NCBI GenBank assembly: GCA_026954325.1
Contig: JAIXKK010000227.1
Location: 1-43,719 of the forward strand
Source: Bryobacterales bacterium
GTDB taxonomy: Bacteria > Acidobacteriota > Terriglobia > Bryobacterales > Bryobacteraceae
Direction of reading: 5' to 3'
Length of the DNA: 43,719 nucleotides
The notes below the pieces were generated by a model. The model was not told the DNA's origin and did no database searches. It worked only from the letters and a program-made list of their open reading frames with translations. Shown in pieces: positions 34,564 to 43,488 of the stretch. The first letter of the stretch is position 1. Each line of letters opens with the position of its first letter. A program made the translations under genes and the position numbers.

Positions 34564-37500
34564 CTACCAGTACACTTTCAACGCCACCTGCATCTGCCGC
34601 GGGCTGTTCACCTGTCCGTTCACCACTCCGAACGACGTTGAATTCAGGTTTGCATTGCCGGTATTGAACACCGTGCGATTGAACATATTGAACATCTCCC
34701 AGCGGAAGTCCGCGCGGAAGGACTCCTTGATGGGGAAGGTCTTCCCCATGCTGATATTCTCATTGAAATCGGGAAAAGCTCTTACTTTCGGGTTATAGCG
34801 CGTTGCGTCTCCAAACCGGTCGTTCGGTTGCGCGGGGAAGGCAGCGAGGTTCAGAAACTTGTCCACCGCGGGATCGAACTTGCCCCCCTTGAGCGGCGCG
34901 CGCCAGTTGTCATAGCCGGATATCACGGGCCGGGTGAACGAGTTGAAGATGGGAAACGGATTGTTCCGCGAGAGGGCAATCGGGAAGCCGCTCGCATAGG
35001 TGAAGATGCCGCCCAGCCGCCAGCCTCCGAGCACCGCGTTCACCAGTCCGCCGCGGTTCAGGAGTTGCTTTCCCTTGCCGAAAGGCAATTCGTAAATCGT
35101 GGATAGCTTCAGAGAATGTGTTTGATCGAACTGGCCGATCGACTTCTCGAGGCGCCGGTTGTACTGATCCTGTGAGCCGGAGCCGCTGACGTCATAGTTA
35201 TCCGAATCCGTAAGGATTTTCGAAAGCGTATAGTTCCACTGGAATGTCAGTCCAGAAGAATAGCGCCGTTCGGCTTTGATCACCATGGCGTGATAGGTGG
35301 AATGCCCGCTCTTGTCCCCGCCTTGCGAACCGGTCACGACGTTCTGGTATTGCGGATACGGCCGCAATGCCTGGGCCACCGTGCGCACCAGTTGCACTTT
35401 CGGATCGGTGAAGTTGGCATAGGGAATCGGAATTCCCGCCGATCGGGCCGCCGCCGAATTGATATCTCCGCGCAGCAGATTCAGGGCTTGCGTTATTCCA
35501 AAGCGGGTAATGAAATCGTTCAGATACGCCGTCGGCATCTGGTTGATGTTCACCAGGCCGGCTTGCAGATGGGAGCCGGTGGTGGCGTTGTAGCCCACTT
35601 CGAGGACAGTGTTCGAGGAGAGTTGCCGCTGAATGGATGCCGTCCAGAACAAGTTCTCCGGCGCCCGCGCCGCATCCCGGAGCTGCCAGTGATCGACGTC
35701 CAGATTGTTCTGGAAGGATGGATCGATCCGCGGCGGCAGTTTATATGGGGGGAGTCCGTTGTCGACGTTGAACAGCGTCGTGATGCCCTGATCGCCCGAG
35801 TTGAAGGCATACTGCCCGATGAAGCCGGCAAAATGCCCGCTGCCGCTGACTACCGTCACTTTGCTGAACGAGCGTCCGAAGCCGGCGCGGAAGACTGTCT
35901 TGTCATTCACGGTGTAGGCCAGTCCCGCGCGTGGGCCGATTGCTCCGTACCACCCGGGCACCAGGCTGCGAGTGTTTTCCCGCCCCGGTCCAAACCCGGC
36001 AAACCGCAGCGCCCCGGGATAGTTGTTCACCGCCGGATTCGGGCGGTCCGGCGTGAAATCGGAATACTGATCGCTGCCCTCCACGGGCGGCAGCGTAAAC
36101 TCGTAGCGCAGTCCCAAATTGACAATCAGCTTGCGGTTCACCCGCCAATCGTCCTGGAAGTAGAAGCCGTGGTAGCGGTACAGTTGCGCAACGAAGCGGT
36201 CGGTCTCCGTGCGTCCGCTGAAGGCGTCGCCCAGCAGGAAAGAAGCGAACGAAGATCCGCTATTGAAACTGGTGGCGCCGGGGATGGATGTGCTCAGGAA
36301 ACTGAATCCGGCGCGCCCGGCAATGTCCTGTTGTCCGAAGCCATTGGCGCGCTGGCTTTGGAACGAGTAGCCCATCTTGAAGGTGTGGGTGCCGTGAATG
36401 TAGCTCAGGTCCTCCTTGATCGACCACAGCGGCTGTTCGGTGCCGTTGTCCGCGGTGGCGCCCCAGCCGCTGAATTCGGTGAACGTAATTCCCGGGAAGT
36501 TCACGTTGCAATCCACGGCGTTCTTGAGGCAGATGCCCTTCCCCTTCCATCCGCCGCCCACGGCGGGAGAGAACGAGTCCTTCGAGAACAGGTTGCCTCC
36601 GATTGCAAGATGGTTCAGCATCCGCGGGGAGATTGTCCAGTCGTAGGTGAGGCGGTGCGATTCGGTTTCGTACAACTGCGCCTGCCCATCCCAGAGGGGG
36701 ACCGGCAATCCGGGAGGTCCGCCGGCGCCCACTTCCTGGCGATAGGATGTCCCGTTGTAGAAATAGCCCAGCTTGTGATTGGTGCTGATGGCATGGTCGA
36801 ACCTCAGGCTGCCTTTGTCCTGCGGATTCAGGAGAGTTCCGGAAGTGGTGATGAAGTTGTTCTGCACATACCCAATAGTGCCGGGCACGCCTCCCCGGTT
36901 CGGCTTCACCGCCTGGCCATACGGCAGCACGGACTTGGTGAAAGCGGCGAATCGGGACGCGGGGATCTGATTTCCAGCAAACGGCGTGCGCACGAATCCG
37001 CTGCCGCTCGGGTTCGGGCGCGTGGTTGCCGGATCATAGATCTGGAGAAGGTTGTTGCGGCTGTCCACCCAGTTGCTGAAATCACCGTTGTACATTTCCG
37101 GCGTGGGCACGCTCCTGATGGCGTCATTAGCGCCCACACGGTTGCGGAAGCCCTCGTATGCGACGAAAAAGAACGTCCGGTTGCGGCCGTCATACAGCTT
37201 GGGAATCCGCACGGGGCCGCCGAAGGACGCCCCGAAATCGTTCTGCTTGTACACGGACCGCGTCTTGGCAAAGAAACCGCGCGCGTCCAGCTTTTCGTTT
37301 CTCAGGAAATCATAGGCCGATCCGTGCCAATCGTTGGTTCCGGACTTGGAAGAGAACGTCATCACACCGCCGCCGGCCTGTCCATACTCGGCTTTGAAGC
37401 CGTTGGTGTCCACCGCGAACTCCGTAATCGCTTCGAGGGAAGGCGTCGTGTAGGCAATCTCCGCCGCATCGGCCGCGCGGTTAGTGGTGACGGAAACGCC

Positions 37501-38046
37501 GTCGAGCGTGGCCTCCCATGCCTTTGCCTGACCACCGCCCAAGGCAATCCGCGCGCCGCTGGCTCGAGCCTCCGAGGTGATCCGCACCAGGTCGAATGGG
37601 CTGCGCAAGGCTCCGCCCACCACCAGCGGCAGTTCATCCACCAGCCTGTTCTGCACGGCCGTAGTCACCCTGGCGTTCTCGGTCTGGACCTGCGCCACGG
37701 TAGCGTTCACCTCCACCGTCTCACTGATCTGACCCACTTCGAGGGTCGCATCCACGCGCAACGTGGCCGCCGCGGTGAGAATCAAACCCTCCCGGCGCAC
37801 GTGCTTGAATCCTTGAAGAGACACCTCCAGCCGGTAGGGGCCCGGAGGCAGGTTCGGCACGTTGTAGCCTCCGGTATCCGTGGTGAGCACGGACGTGCCT
37901 TGGTTGGTCGCGGTGTTTGTCACGACGACGGAGGCTCCGGCCACCGCGGCTTGCGTTGTATCAGTGACCGTGCCGGTGATGTTTCCGCGCTCAGTCTGCG
38001 CGTGCAGGAAAACCGCTGTGACGGCGAACAGGACAACAGATCTCAT
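34564..38046 (-). CDS. Oar-like TonB-dependent outer-membrane receptor, full length
   Basis: The protein has 1160 residues with SD GGAG before the ATG. The signal peptide ends near FLHAQ. Residues ~20-100 are a carboxypeptidase-regulatory-like domain (GNITGTVTDTTQAAVAGASV, LPPGPYRLEV). Residues ~105-235 form a plug (VDELPLVVGG, LDGVSVTTN, SLEAITEFAVDTNGFKAEYG, GGGVMTFSSKSGTNDWHG). The rest is the 22-strand-type barrel, ending MQVALKVYW. The Oar family (named from Myxococcus) is greatly expanded in Acidobacteriota and is thought to take up large substrates such as oligosaccharides or peptides. It follows a VWA gene on the same strand by 91 bp, and a decayed C-terminal copy lies just downstream. 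Confidence 0.93.
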   Translation of the reverse strand: MRSVVLFAVTAVFLHAQTERGNITGTVTDTTQAAVAGASVVVTNTATNQGTSVLTTDTGGYNVPNLPPGPYRLEVSLQGFKHVRREGLILTAAATLRVDATLEVGQISETVEVNATVAQVQTENARVTTAVQNRLVDELPLVVGGALRSPFDLVRITSEARASGARIALGGGQAKAWEATLDGVSVTTNRAADAAEIAYTTPSLEAITEFAVDTNGFKAEYGQAGGGVMTFSSKSGTNDWHGSAYDFLRNEKLDARGFFAKTRSVYKQNDFGASFGGPVRIPKLYDGRNRTFFFVAYEGFRNRVGANDAIRSVPTPEMYNGDFSNWVDSRNNLLQIYDPATTRPNPSGSGFVRTPFAGNQIPASRFAAFTKSVLPYGQAVKPNRGGVPGTIGYVQNNFITTSGTLLNPQDKGSLRFDHAISTNHKLGYFYNGTSYRQEVGAGGPPGLPVPLWDGQAQLYETESHRLTYDWTISPRMLNHLAIGGNLFSKDSFSPAVGGGWKGKGICLKNAVDCNVNFPGITFTEFSGWGATADNGTEQPLWSIKEDLSYIHGTHTFKMGYSFQSQRANGFGQQDIAGRAGFSFLSTSIPGATSFNSGSSFASFLLGDAFSGRTETDRFVAQLYRYHGFYFQDDWRVNRKLIVNLGLRYEFTLPPVEGSDQYSDFTPDRPNPAVNNYPGALRFAGFGPGRENTRSLVPGWYGAIGPRAGLAYTVNDKTVFRAGFGRSFSKVTVVSGSGHFAGFIGQYAFNSGDQGITTLFNVDNGLPPYKLPPRIDPSFQNNLDVDHWQLRDAARAPENLFWTASIQRQLSSNTVLEVGYNATTGSHLQAGLVNINQMPTAYLNDFITRFGITQALNLLRGDINSAAARSAGIPIPYANFTDPKVQLVRTVAQALRPYPQYQNVVTGSQGGDKSGHSTYHAMVIKAERRYSSGLTFQWNYTLSKILTDSDNYDVSGSGSQDQYNRRLEKSIGQFDQTHSLKLSTIYELPFGKGKQLLNRGGLVNAVLGGWRLGGIFTYASGFPIALSRNNPFPIFNSFTRPVISGYDNWRAPLKGGKFDPAVDKFLNLAAFPAQPNDRFGDATRYNPKVRAFPDFNENISMGKTFPIKESFRADFRWEMFNMFNRTVFNTGNANLNSTSFGVVNGQVNSPRQMQVALKVYW

Positions 38047-38064
38047 TTATGCGAACTCCACACC

Positions 38065-38089
38065 TCAAGAACTTGATTGAAGAAGTATA
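38065..38089 (-). promoter_or_regulatory. Possible promoter and inverted repeat before the Oar gene
   Basis: On the minus strand a TATACT box (38084-38089) is followed by a short inverted repeat TCAAG-N2-CTTGA (38065-38076), 19 bp before the ATG. No good -35 is visible. The repeat sits in the expected leader or start region and could be an operator. Confidence 0.3.
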
Positions 38090-38137
38090 TCATCTGCCGC
38101 TTGGGCCAGACTCGCCAAGGCGGCCTTCTGCCGGCGT

Positions 38138-39163
38138 TCACTTCGCGGCGTAGTAGCCGTCGCGAGTCTGCACGAGCAGGCCTTTGCCGTTCACGGCAAG
38201 AGTGATCTTCCGGTAGCCCCCGCCCCTGGTCTGATCAGAGACATATCCCAGGCTGTACTGATGCCGTAATTCCTCTTCAATCCGGCTGAACACTTTCTCG
38301 ATGGGCTCGTAGTCCGACACCTCGAAGAATCCTCCACCGGTTTCTCTGGAAAGCCGCTGGAGCGCCCTGCCGCCTTCCGTATCGCGGGGTAACCGCTGCA
38401 TCCAGCGCCTGCGCCGGTCGATTGGCTCGGGGACCTCTCCACCGTTCGCGATGGTGTCATAGAAGAAGATGGAATAGATCAGCGTGTCGGCGCGCTGCGC
38501 GGCCTCGATCGCCTCATTCAGGCTGACCATGCTGCCCGCATCCACGCCATCCGTCATCAGGACCAGCGCCTTTCGTCCCGTTTGCTTTTTCGTCACTTCA
38601 TTGGCGGCCTGCACGATGGCGTCATAGAGCGCCGTGCCAATCCCTGATCCTCCGCGGCGGCGCGGCGTACCCGGCCCGAAGGGAGGGACATGGGGAGGAG
38701 GCCCCGGCGGAGGAATGGCCACCTGCACAAGCGCGGCCTCGAGAGCGGAGCGAGATGGCGTGAGATCCTGGAGCAACTCCGGCGTCATTTCGAAGCGCAT
38801 GACAAACGCCCGGTCATTGTCTTCGCGCAGGACCTGACGCAGAAACCGGATGCCGGCGATCAGCTCGGCCTTCAGCACGCGCCGCTGGCTGCGGCTGGTA
38901 TCCACCAGCAGTCCAATCGTCAGCGGCAGGTCCGACTCCCGCGCGAAATAGCGGATGGTTTGCGGCCGTCCGTCTTCCTTCAGAAGGAAGTCATCTTTTT
39001 TCAGGTCGCGGATAATTTCCCCCCGCTTGTTGCGTACCGATGCGAGCAGGCTCACCACGCGGACCTCCGTGGAGAACGTAGTCGGCTCCTGCGCAGCCGC
39101 CAGCGCGGCCAGCGACAGCAGCATCTCGCGCCGTGTGTATGTATTTTCCTTCACCATGTTCAC
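38138..39163 (-). CDS. VWFA-related acidobacterial protein (TIGR03436 type)
   Basis: The protein has 341 residues. The N-terminus has YTRREMLLSLAALAAAQ, a Tat-like signal. A beta-rich segment (VRVVSLLASVRNKRGEIIRD, DDFLLKEDG) precedes the VWA domain, which has an intact MIDAS: DTSRS (88-92), a Thr in GIGTALYDAI and Asp in LMTDGVD. A Pro/Gly-rich insertion (PPPGPPPHVPPFGPG) lies before the Thr motif. The C-terminus (HQYSLGYVSDQTRGGGYRKI) is typical of the TIGR03436 family, which is abundant in this phylum with unknown role. An alternative start is the GTG/ATG two codons in. It is followed by the Oar gene, 91 bp downstream. Confidence 0.88.
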   Translation of the reverse strand: MNMVKENTYTRREMLLSLAALAAAQEPTTFSTEVRVVSLLASVRNKRGEIIRDLKKDDFLLKEDGRPQTIRYFARESDLPLTIGLLVDTSRSQRRVLKAELIAGIRFLRQVLREDNDRAFVMRFEMTPELLQDLTPSRSALEAALVQVAIPPPGPPPHVPPFGPGTPRRRGGSGIGTALYDAIVQAANEVTKKQTGRKALVLMTDGVDAGSMVSLNEAIEAAQRADTLIYSIFFYDTIANGGEVPEPIDRRRRWMQRLPRDTEGGRALQRLSRETGGGFFEVSDYEPIEKVFSRIEEELRHQYSLGYVSDQTRGGGYRKITLAVNGKGLLVQTRDGYYAAK

Positions 39164-39235
39164 CGATGCGCCGGGCGGCTGGAGGGTTACTCCTCTATCA
39201 CCATGCTACGGCTTGCCTGTACTTGAACCGTGTTT

Positions 39236-40498
39236 CTAATTCCGCTCGCGCACGAAGAACGACTGCTTATCCATCCGCGGCGGCACGGCGACATCAAAGA
39301 ATCCGATCATCATCTCTTCCCAACTCTGTTCGCCCCAATGCACTTCGACGCGTGGATCCGGGTTGCGCGGATTGCCGGCCGAGTTGTCGAAGATTCCGGT
39401 AACCAGCATGCGTGTCCCGGCGGGCAGCAGGCGCGGCGTTTTCAGCCTGTAGGAAAGCTGCCAGTGGAAGTCGTAGTGGCTCACCTTCAGCAGCGTCTCG
39501 ATGCGGCCGCGCGGGTGGACGATCTGGTATTCGAAGCCGGATCCGCGTAGATGCATATGCGGCAGCATGCTCAACAGCAGCGCCTCCCGGGGTAAAGTTC
39601 CCCAGCGCGAGAGACGGCATTCGCGGTCGCCCGGGGGGATCACAATGTCGTCGACGCCCATTTGTAGCGTGAGGACCCGCTTTGTGACCGGCTTGCCGGC
39701 AAACACCAGACCGATGCGAGTCTGATCGGAAGATGCGGTTTTTCTTGCCGTGTAGTGCAATTGCAGAATCAGATCCGCGCCCGCGGGAACCCGCTTCGCC
39801 ATTCCGTCCGGCCAGGAGGACACAGGGGATCCTGGAGTGTAGACACCCAGGATATCCGCCTTTGTCTCGCGCGCTTCGCGCAGCGCCTGTGTATCGGAAG
39901 CCGGCGGCGCGTACATTACGCCCGCGGGCACGCCGCGCAGCCACTTCGACTCCGCTTCCCGCACGTAGAGCACAGCGTGATGCACCACGCCGGCATCGCC
40001 GGGGCGGATCTCGACCAGCCGCACCCAGCGGTCCGTCTGGAAACGGGTGGGCAGAATGATGTACTGGTATTCAATGACAGCATCCGCGGGGATGGGAAAG
40101 GGGCGCGGCATGGCGATCACCACATCCGGCTCGCGGGCGGTCCAACCGGAAGGCCAATGCGGTTGGGCCGGCGCGTCCTTGGGATCGCCTTCCATCGAGC
40201 CCTCTTCGACCCAGCGCTTCACCTTTGCAACGTCCTCCGGCGGGAGGGAGGGATCGTTGGCGAATTCGCCGAAATGGGGGCCGGCAAACCACGGCGGCAT
40301 TTTTCGGAGTTGTACGGCTTCCCGAATCGCCTTCGCCCACGGCCTGACCTGCTTGTAGGTGAGAAGCGGCATTGGCCCGATCTCGCCCGGACGGTGGCAT
40401 ACCTGGCAATGCTTCTGAAGCACGGGCAGGATGTCTCTTGTGAACGTGACTTCGGAATGACAGGGAGGGGCCAGCAGGAGCAGCAGCCAGACAACCAC
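39236..40498 (-). CDS. Cytochrome c / copper type II monooxygenase-like protein
   Basis: The protein has 420 residues, GTG start, signal peptide at 1-15. A haem c site CQVCH (31-35) lies in a small cytochrome domain with MPPW as a likely Met-ligand region. Residues ~120-415 resemble the two-lobed peptidylglycine monooxygenase-like (Cu2_monooxygen) fold. The copper ligands expected in that family can be matched: H173-H174 (VVHHAVLY), H248 (LQLHYTA), H314-x-H316 (LPHMHLRG) and M396/M397 (EEMMIGF). The protein is therefore a candidate haem-fed copper oxygenase of the periplasm. Many such fusions in environmental bacteria are uncharacterised. It is divergent from the copper/silver-type efflux operon with only 34 bp between starts. 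Confidence 0.8.
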   Translation of the reverse strand: MVVWLLLLLAPPCHSEVTFTRDILPVLQKHCQVCHRPGEIGPMPLLTYKQVRPWAKAIREAVQLRKMPPWFAGPHFGEFANDPSLPPEDVAKVKRWVEEGSMEGDPKDAPAQPHWPSGWTAREPDVVIAMPRPFPIPADAVIEYQYIILPTRFQTDRWVRLVEIRPGDAGVVHHAVLYVREAESKWLRGVPAGVMYAPPASDTQALREARETKADILGVYTPGSPVSSWPDGMAKRVPAGADLILQLHYTARKTASSDQTRIGLVFAGKPVTKRVLTLQMGVDDIVIPPGDRECRLSRWGTLPREALLLSMLPHMHLRGSGFEYQIVHPRGRIETLLKVSHYDFHWQLSYRLKTPRLLPAGTRMLVTGIFDNSAGNPRNPDPRVEVHWGEQSWEEMMIGFFDVAVPPRMDKQSFFVRERN

Positions 40499-40532
40499 GA
40501 TGCTTCTACTATTGCATGCGGGAACCGGTCAG

Positions 40533-40886
40533 ATGTATTCTGAGATCGTGAAGAGATATTCCGCGATCATTAGCTCCGCGCTTGCGGGTCTTCTCTTCCT
40601 TCTCTGCGGTGTGTGCGCGGCCAACTGCGCAACTGTCACGGCAACACCCAAGCACGACTGCTGCCCGTCGTCGAAGAAGACGACGGACACGGCTCCGAAG
40701 GAGTGCCCCTCGCTTGCCGTGAGCAAACTTGCCGTCGCCGTGGATCTCCACACAATATCCGCGGCGTTACCCGCCGCGCCCATTGCGCACCTGCCAGCGC
40801 CAGGGATGAATGAGGAAGCGCGGCGGGCAGACGTATCGCACACGCCACCGGGTTTTCCGAACTCTCTCTCCGTCCTCCGCATCTGA
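40533..40886 (+). CDS. Small secreted Cys-rich protein at the head of the metal efflux operon
   Basis: The protein has 117 residues from the ATG at 40533; an in-frame ATG at 40500 would add 11 residues before the positively charged signal start and overlaps the opposite gene's promoter. The signal or anchor segment is AIISSALAGLLFLLCGVCA. Then come ANCATVTATPKHDCCPSSKK and KECPS, six cysteines within about 45 residues, with a His next to CC. The second half is low-complexity Ala/Pro/His. Small proteins of this kind lead heavy-metal RND operons in several bacteria and may bind or report metal; that is an inference. It lies 56 bp upstream of the outer-membrane factor gene. Confidence 0.6.
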   Translation: MYSEIVKRYSAIISSALAGLLFLLCGVCAANCATVTATPKHDCCPSSKKTTDTAPKECPSLAVSKLAVAVDLHTISAALPAAPIAHLPAPGMNEEARRADVSHTPPGFPNSLSVLRI

Positions 40887-40942
40887 TCCTCCGCCCACAA
40901 CTCTAGCCGTGTCTCCGTTCGCGATTCCCGTGGAGGTTTCTT

Positions 40943-42196
40943 ATGCCTTTGTTTAGTGTTTTGTTGTGTCTGATTTCATCCGCTTACGCCGCCGATCCGA
41001 TTCTGGAGGCGCTCATCGACGAGGCTCTTCGCAATAACGCCGAAGTCGCCGCTGCCTCGAAAGGCTATCAAGCCGCCACGCGCCGGGGCAGGCAGGCGAG
41101 CGCACTGCCGGAGACGATGTTCTCCGCGGGGTACGCGAGTAGCGGAAGGCCGTGGCCGGGCGCCGGCCTGGGCGTGGATCCCACCTCGAACATCGGATTC
41201 ATGGTCACGCAGGAATTTCCTTTCCCCGGCAAGCGCGAGTTGCGCGGAAAGATCGCCGATACGGAGGCGCAGGCGGAATACCAGGACTACCGCGCGGCGC
41301 AACTTGCCGTTGTCTCGCGCCTCAAGCAGGCCTACTACCGGCTCGGCTACACCTACGCCGCAATGGAGGTCCTGAATAAAAACAAAGATCTGCTGACACG
41401 CTTCTTGCGCATCACCGAAGTTCGTTATTCGGTGGGCAGGGCAAGCCAGCAGGACGTTTTCAAGGCCCAGACCCAACTGGCCATTCTCGAGACGCGGCTG
41501 GTGCAGTTGAACCGTGACCAGCAGGCGCGGCAGGCGGAGATTCTCAGCCTGCTGAACCGTCCGCCGGCAAGCGCGCCGGTCGGCCGGGTGGCGCTGGTGA
41601 AGCCGCCAAAGCTCACCAGGACTCTCGAGGATCTCTACGCCATGGCGAACGGGCGCGCGCCCATGATCCAGCGCGAACAGCGCATCGTTCTCCGCAACCA
41701 GCTCGCCACGAACCTCGCGCGGAAGGATTTCTACCCCGATTACTCCGTCTCCGGCGGCTATTTCAATATGGGCGGCATGCCGGACATGTATCAGCTCCGC
41801 GTCGACTTCAAGCTGCCCACTTCTTTCTTCCGCAAACAGCGGGCGGCGGTGGAAGAACAGGCGGCGCTGGTGAGCCAGGCGCGCAAGGCGCTCGAGGCAA
41901 CGGCGCAAAGCCTGGCCTTCCGCCTCAAGGACGACTTCCTTATGTATGAGACCTCGCGGCGGCTGATGGACCTTTACGAAAAGACCGTCGTCCCGCAGTC
42001 GAGCCTTGCGCTCGAATCGTCGCTGGCGAGCTACAGCAACGGCTCCGTCGACTTCCTCTCGGTCCTCACCAACTACCTCACGATGGTGGATTTCGAGATG
42101 AACTACAACGAAGAGTTGCTCAACGTGAACCTCGCCCTGGCCCGTCTCGAAGAGATGGCGGGGACCATGTCCTTTGAACAGGAGGCCTCGAAGTGA
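40943..42196 (+). CDS. cusC: TolC-family outer-membrane factor of metal efflux (CusC-like)
   Basis: The protein has 417 residues with a good SD (GGAGG, 9 nt). A signal peptide ends at SAYA. Two OEP repeats follow: LIDEALRNNAEVAAASKGYQ opens the first, and the long helical pairs (QAEYQDYRAAQLAVVSRLKQ, RFLRITEVRYSVGRASQQD) are typical of TolC-like tunnels. It should form the outer-membrane exit duct for the RND pump encoded downstream. The stop overlaps the next gene by four bases. The specificity is taken from the adaptor and pump, not from this protein. Confidence 0.9.
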   Translation: MPLFSVLLCLISSAYAADPILEALIDEALRNNAEVAAASKGYQAATRRGRQASALPETMFSAGYASSGRPWPGAGLGVDPTSNIGFMVTQEFPFPGKRELRGKIADTEAQAEYQDYRAAQLAVVSRLKQAYYRLGYTYAAMEVLNKNKDLLTRFLRITEVRYSVGRASQQDVFKAQTQLAILETRLVQLNRDQQARQAEILSLLNRPPASAPVGRVALVKPPKLTRTLEDLYAMANGRAPMIQREQRIVLRNQLATNLARKDFYPDYSVSGGYFNMGGMPDMYQLRVDFKLPTSFFRKQRAAVEEQAALVSQARKALEATAQSLAFRLKDDFLMYETSRRLMDLYEKTVVPQSSLALESSLASYSNGSVDFLSVLTNYLTMVDFEMNYNEELLNVNLALARLEEMAGTMSFEQEASK

Positions 42197-43488
42197 AGTT
42201 CCTCAGGTTCATCGGCCTTCTCGTTCTGCTCGGCGCGGGCTTCGTGGGCGGGGTCATCTGGCGCAGCACGGCCGGACGCCCACAAGCAGCGGCCAAATCC
42301 GAAGAACGCAAGCCGCTGTATTGGGTGGACCCCATGCATCCGGCCTACAAATCCGACAAGCCCGGCATCGCTCCCGATTGCGGCATGCAGCTTGTCCCGG
42401 TCTATGAAGAGCCGGGCGGGGGAGGGGGCCACCCTCCCGAGCATCAACAGGCCGAACACGATCACGCTTCAATGGCGCCGATGGCGGAAGGCACGGTCCA
42501 GATCTCTCCGGAAAAACAGCAGTTGATCAACGTGCAATTCGGGACGGTGGAACTCGCCTCGGCGGCGGAGACAATCCGCGCCGTGGGCAAGGTGGCAGTG
42601 GATGAAACGCGCATCCACCATGTCCACGCCCGCGTGGATGGATACATCGAGAAGGTCTACGCCGATTTCACGGGGAAATTCGTGAAGCGTGGCGATCCGC
42701 TGCTCACCATCTACAGTCCCGAAATGCTCGCCACGCAACAGGAGCTTCTGCTGGCCATCAAGGGCCGCGATCAGCTTCACTCGAGCACGCTCGATACGGT
42801 TCCGGCGCAAATGGCGAGTCTTATCGAGGCTTCCAAACAGCGCCTGGCGCGATGGGAGCTTTCGGCCGGGCAGATCGAGGAGGTGATCCGGACCGGGGCG
42901 CCCATCCGCAACTACACGTTGTTTGCGGGCGACGACGGCTACATCACCACTCGCAACGCGTTCCCGCGCCAACAGGTGACGCCGGCGATGGATCTTTACA
43001 CCCTGGTGGATCTCAGCCGCGTGTGGATCATCGCCGATATTTTCGAGGCGGACGCGGCTTCGATTCGCATGGGCGCGCCGGCGCTCATCACGGCGGCGTA
43101 TGACCGCGCGCTCTCGCTGCGCGGCGCGGTGAGCTACATCCAGCCCGAGTTCGACGCGCAGTCCCGTACGCTGAAGGTCCGCATCGAGGTTCCCAACCCG
43201 GGGCTGCGGTTGAAACCCGATATGTTCGTGGACGCCGATTTCCGGCTGGCCACCGCGCCGCGGCTGGCCGTGCCGGCAGACGCCGTGCTCGATACCGGAG
43301 AACGCAAGACGGTCTTCGTGGATCGCGGCGAAGGCAACTTCGAGCCGCGGGAAGTGGAAACCGGTGAACACATCGACGGCCGCATCGCCATTCTGAAGGG
43401 ACTCAAGCAGGGCGAGCGCATCGTCACCAGCGGCGTCTTCCTCATCGATTCCGAGAGCCGGCTGCGGGCGGGCCACAGCCATGATTGA
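42193..43488 (+). CDS. cusB: RND periplasmic adaptor with heavy-metal-binding domain (CusB-like)
   Basis: The protein has 431 residues with a GTG start overlapping the cusC-like stop (GTGA). An N-terminal anchor/signal (LLVLLGAGFVGGVIW) is followed by a heavy-metal-binding domain YWVDPMHPAYKSDKPGIA, then PDCGMQLVPVY, as in CusB/CzcB-type adaptors for Cu/Ag. A His-rich spacer (HPPEHQQAEHDHASM) follows. The core shows the lipoyl/barrel pattern: VDGYIEKVYADFTGKFVKRG, the hairpin, and a membrane-proximal part ending with a His-tail (AGHSHD). It links the inner-membrane pump and the outer-membrane duct and hands metal to the pump. It overlaps the pump gene by 8 bp. Confidence 0.93.
   Translation: MKFLRFIGLLVLLGAGFVGGVIWRSTAGRPQAAAKSEERKPLYWVDPMHPAYKSDKPGIAPDCGMQLVPVYEEPGGGGGHPPEHQQAEHDHASMAPMAEGTVQISPEKQQLINVQFGTVELASAAETIRAVGKVAVDETRIHHVHARVDGYIEKVYADFTGKFVKRGDPLLTIYSPEMLATQQELLLAIKGRDQLHSSTLDTVPAQMASLIEASKQRLARWELSAGQIEEVIRTGAPIRNYTLFAGDDGYITTRNAFPRQQVTPAMDLYTLVDLSRVWIIADIFEADAASIRMGAPALITAAYDRALSLRGAVSYIQPEFDAQSRTLKVRIEVPNPGLRLKPDMFVDADFRLATAPRLAVPADAVLDTGERKTVFVDRGEGNFEPREVETGEHIDGRIAILKGLKQGERIVTSGVFLIDSESRLRAGHSHD

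Noticed and set aside
35290..38076. Long plus-strand open frame (928 codons) opposite the Oar gene
   Set aside because: It mirrors the codon structure of a GC-rich gene on the other strand, shows no family motifs and is rich in R/H/G; the minus strand has clear Oar homology from end to end.
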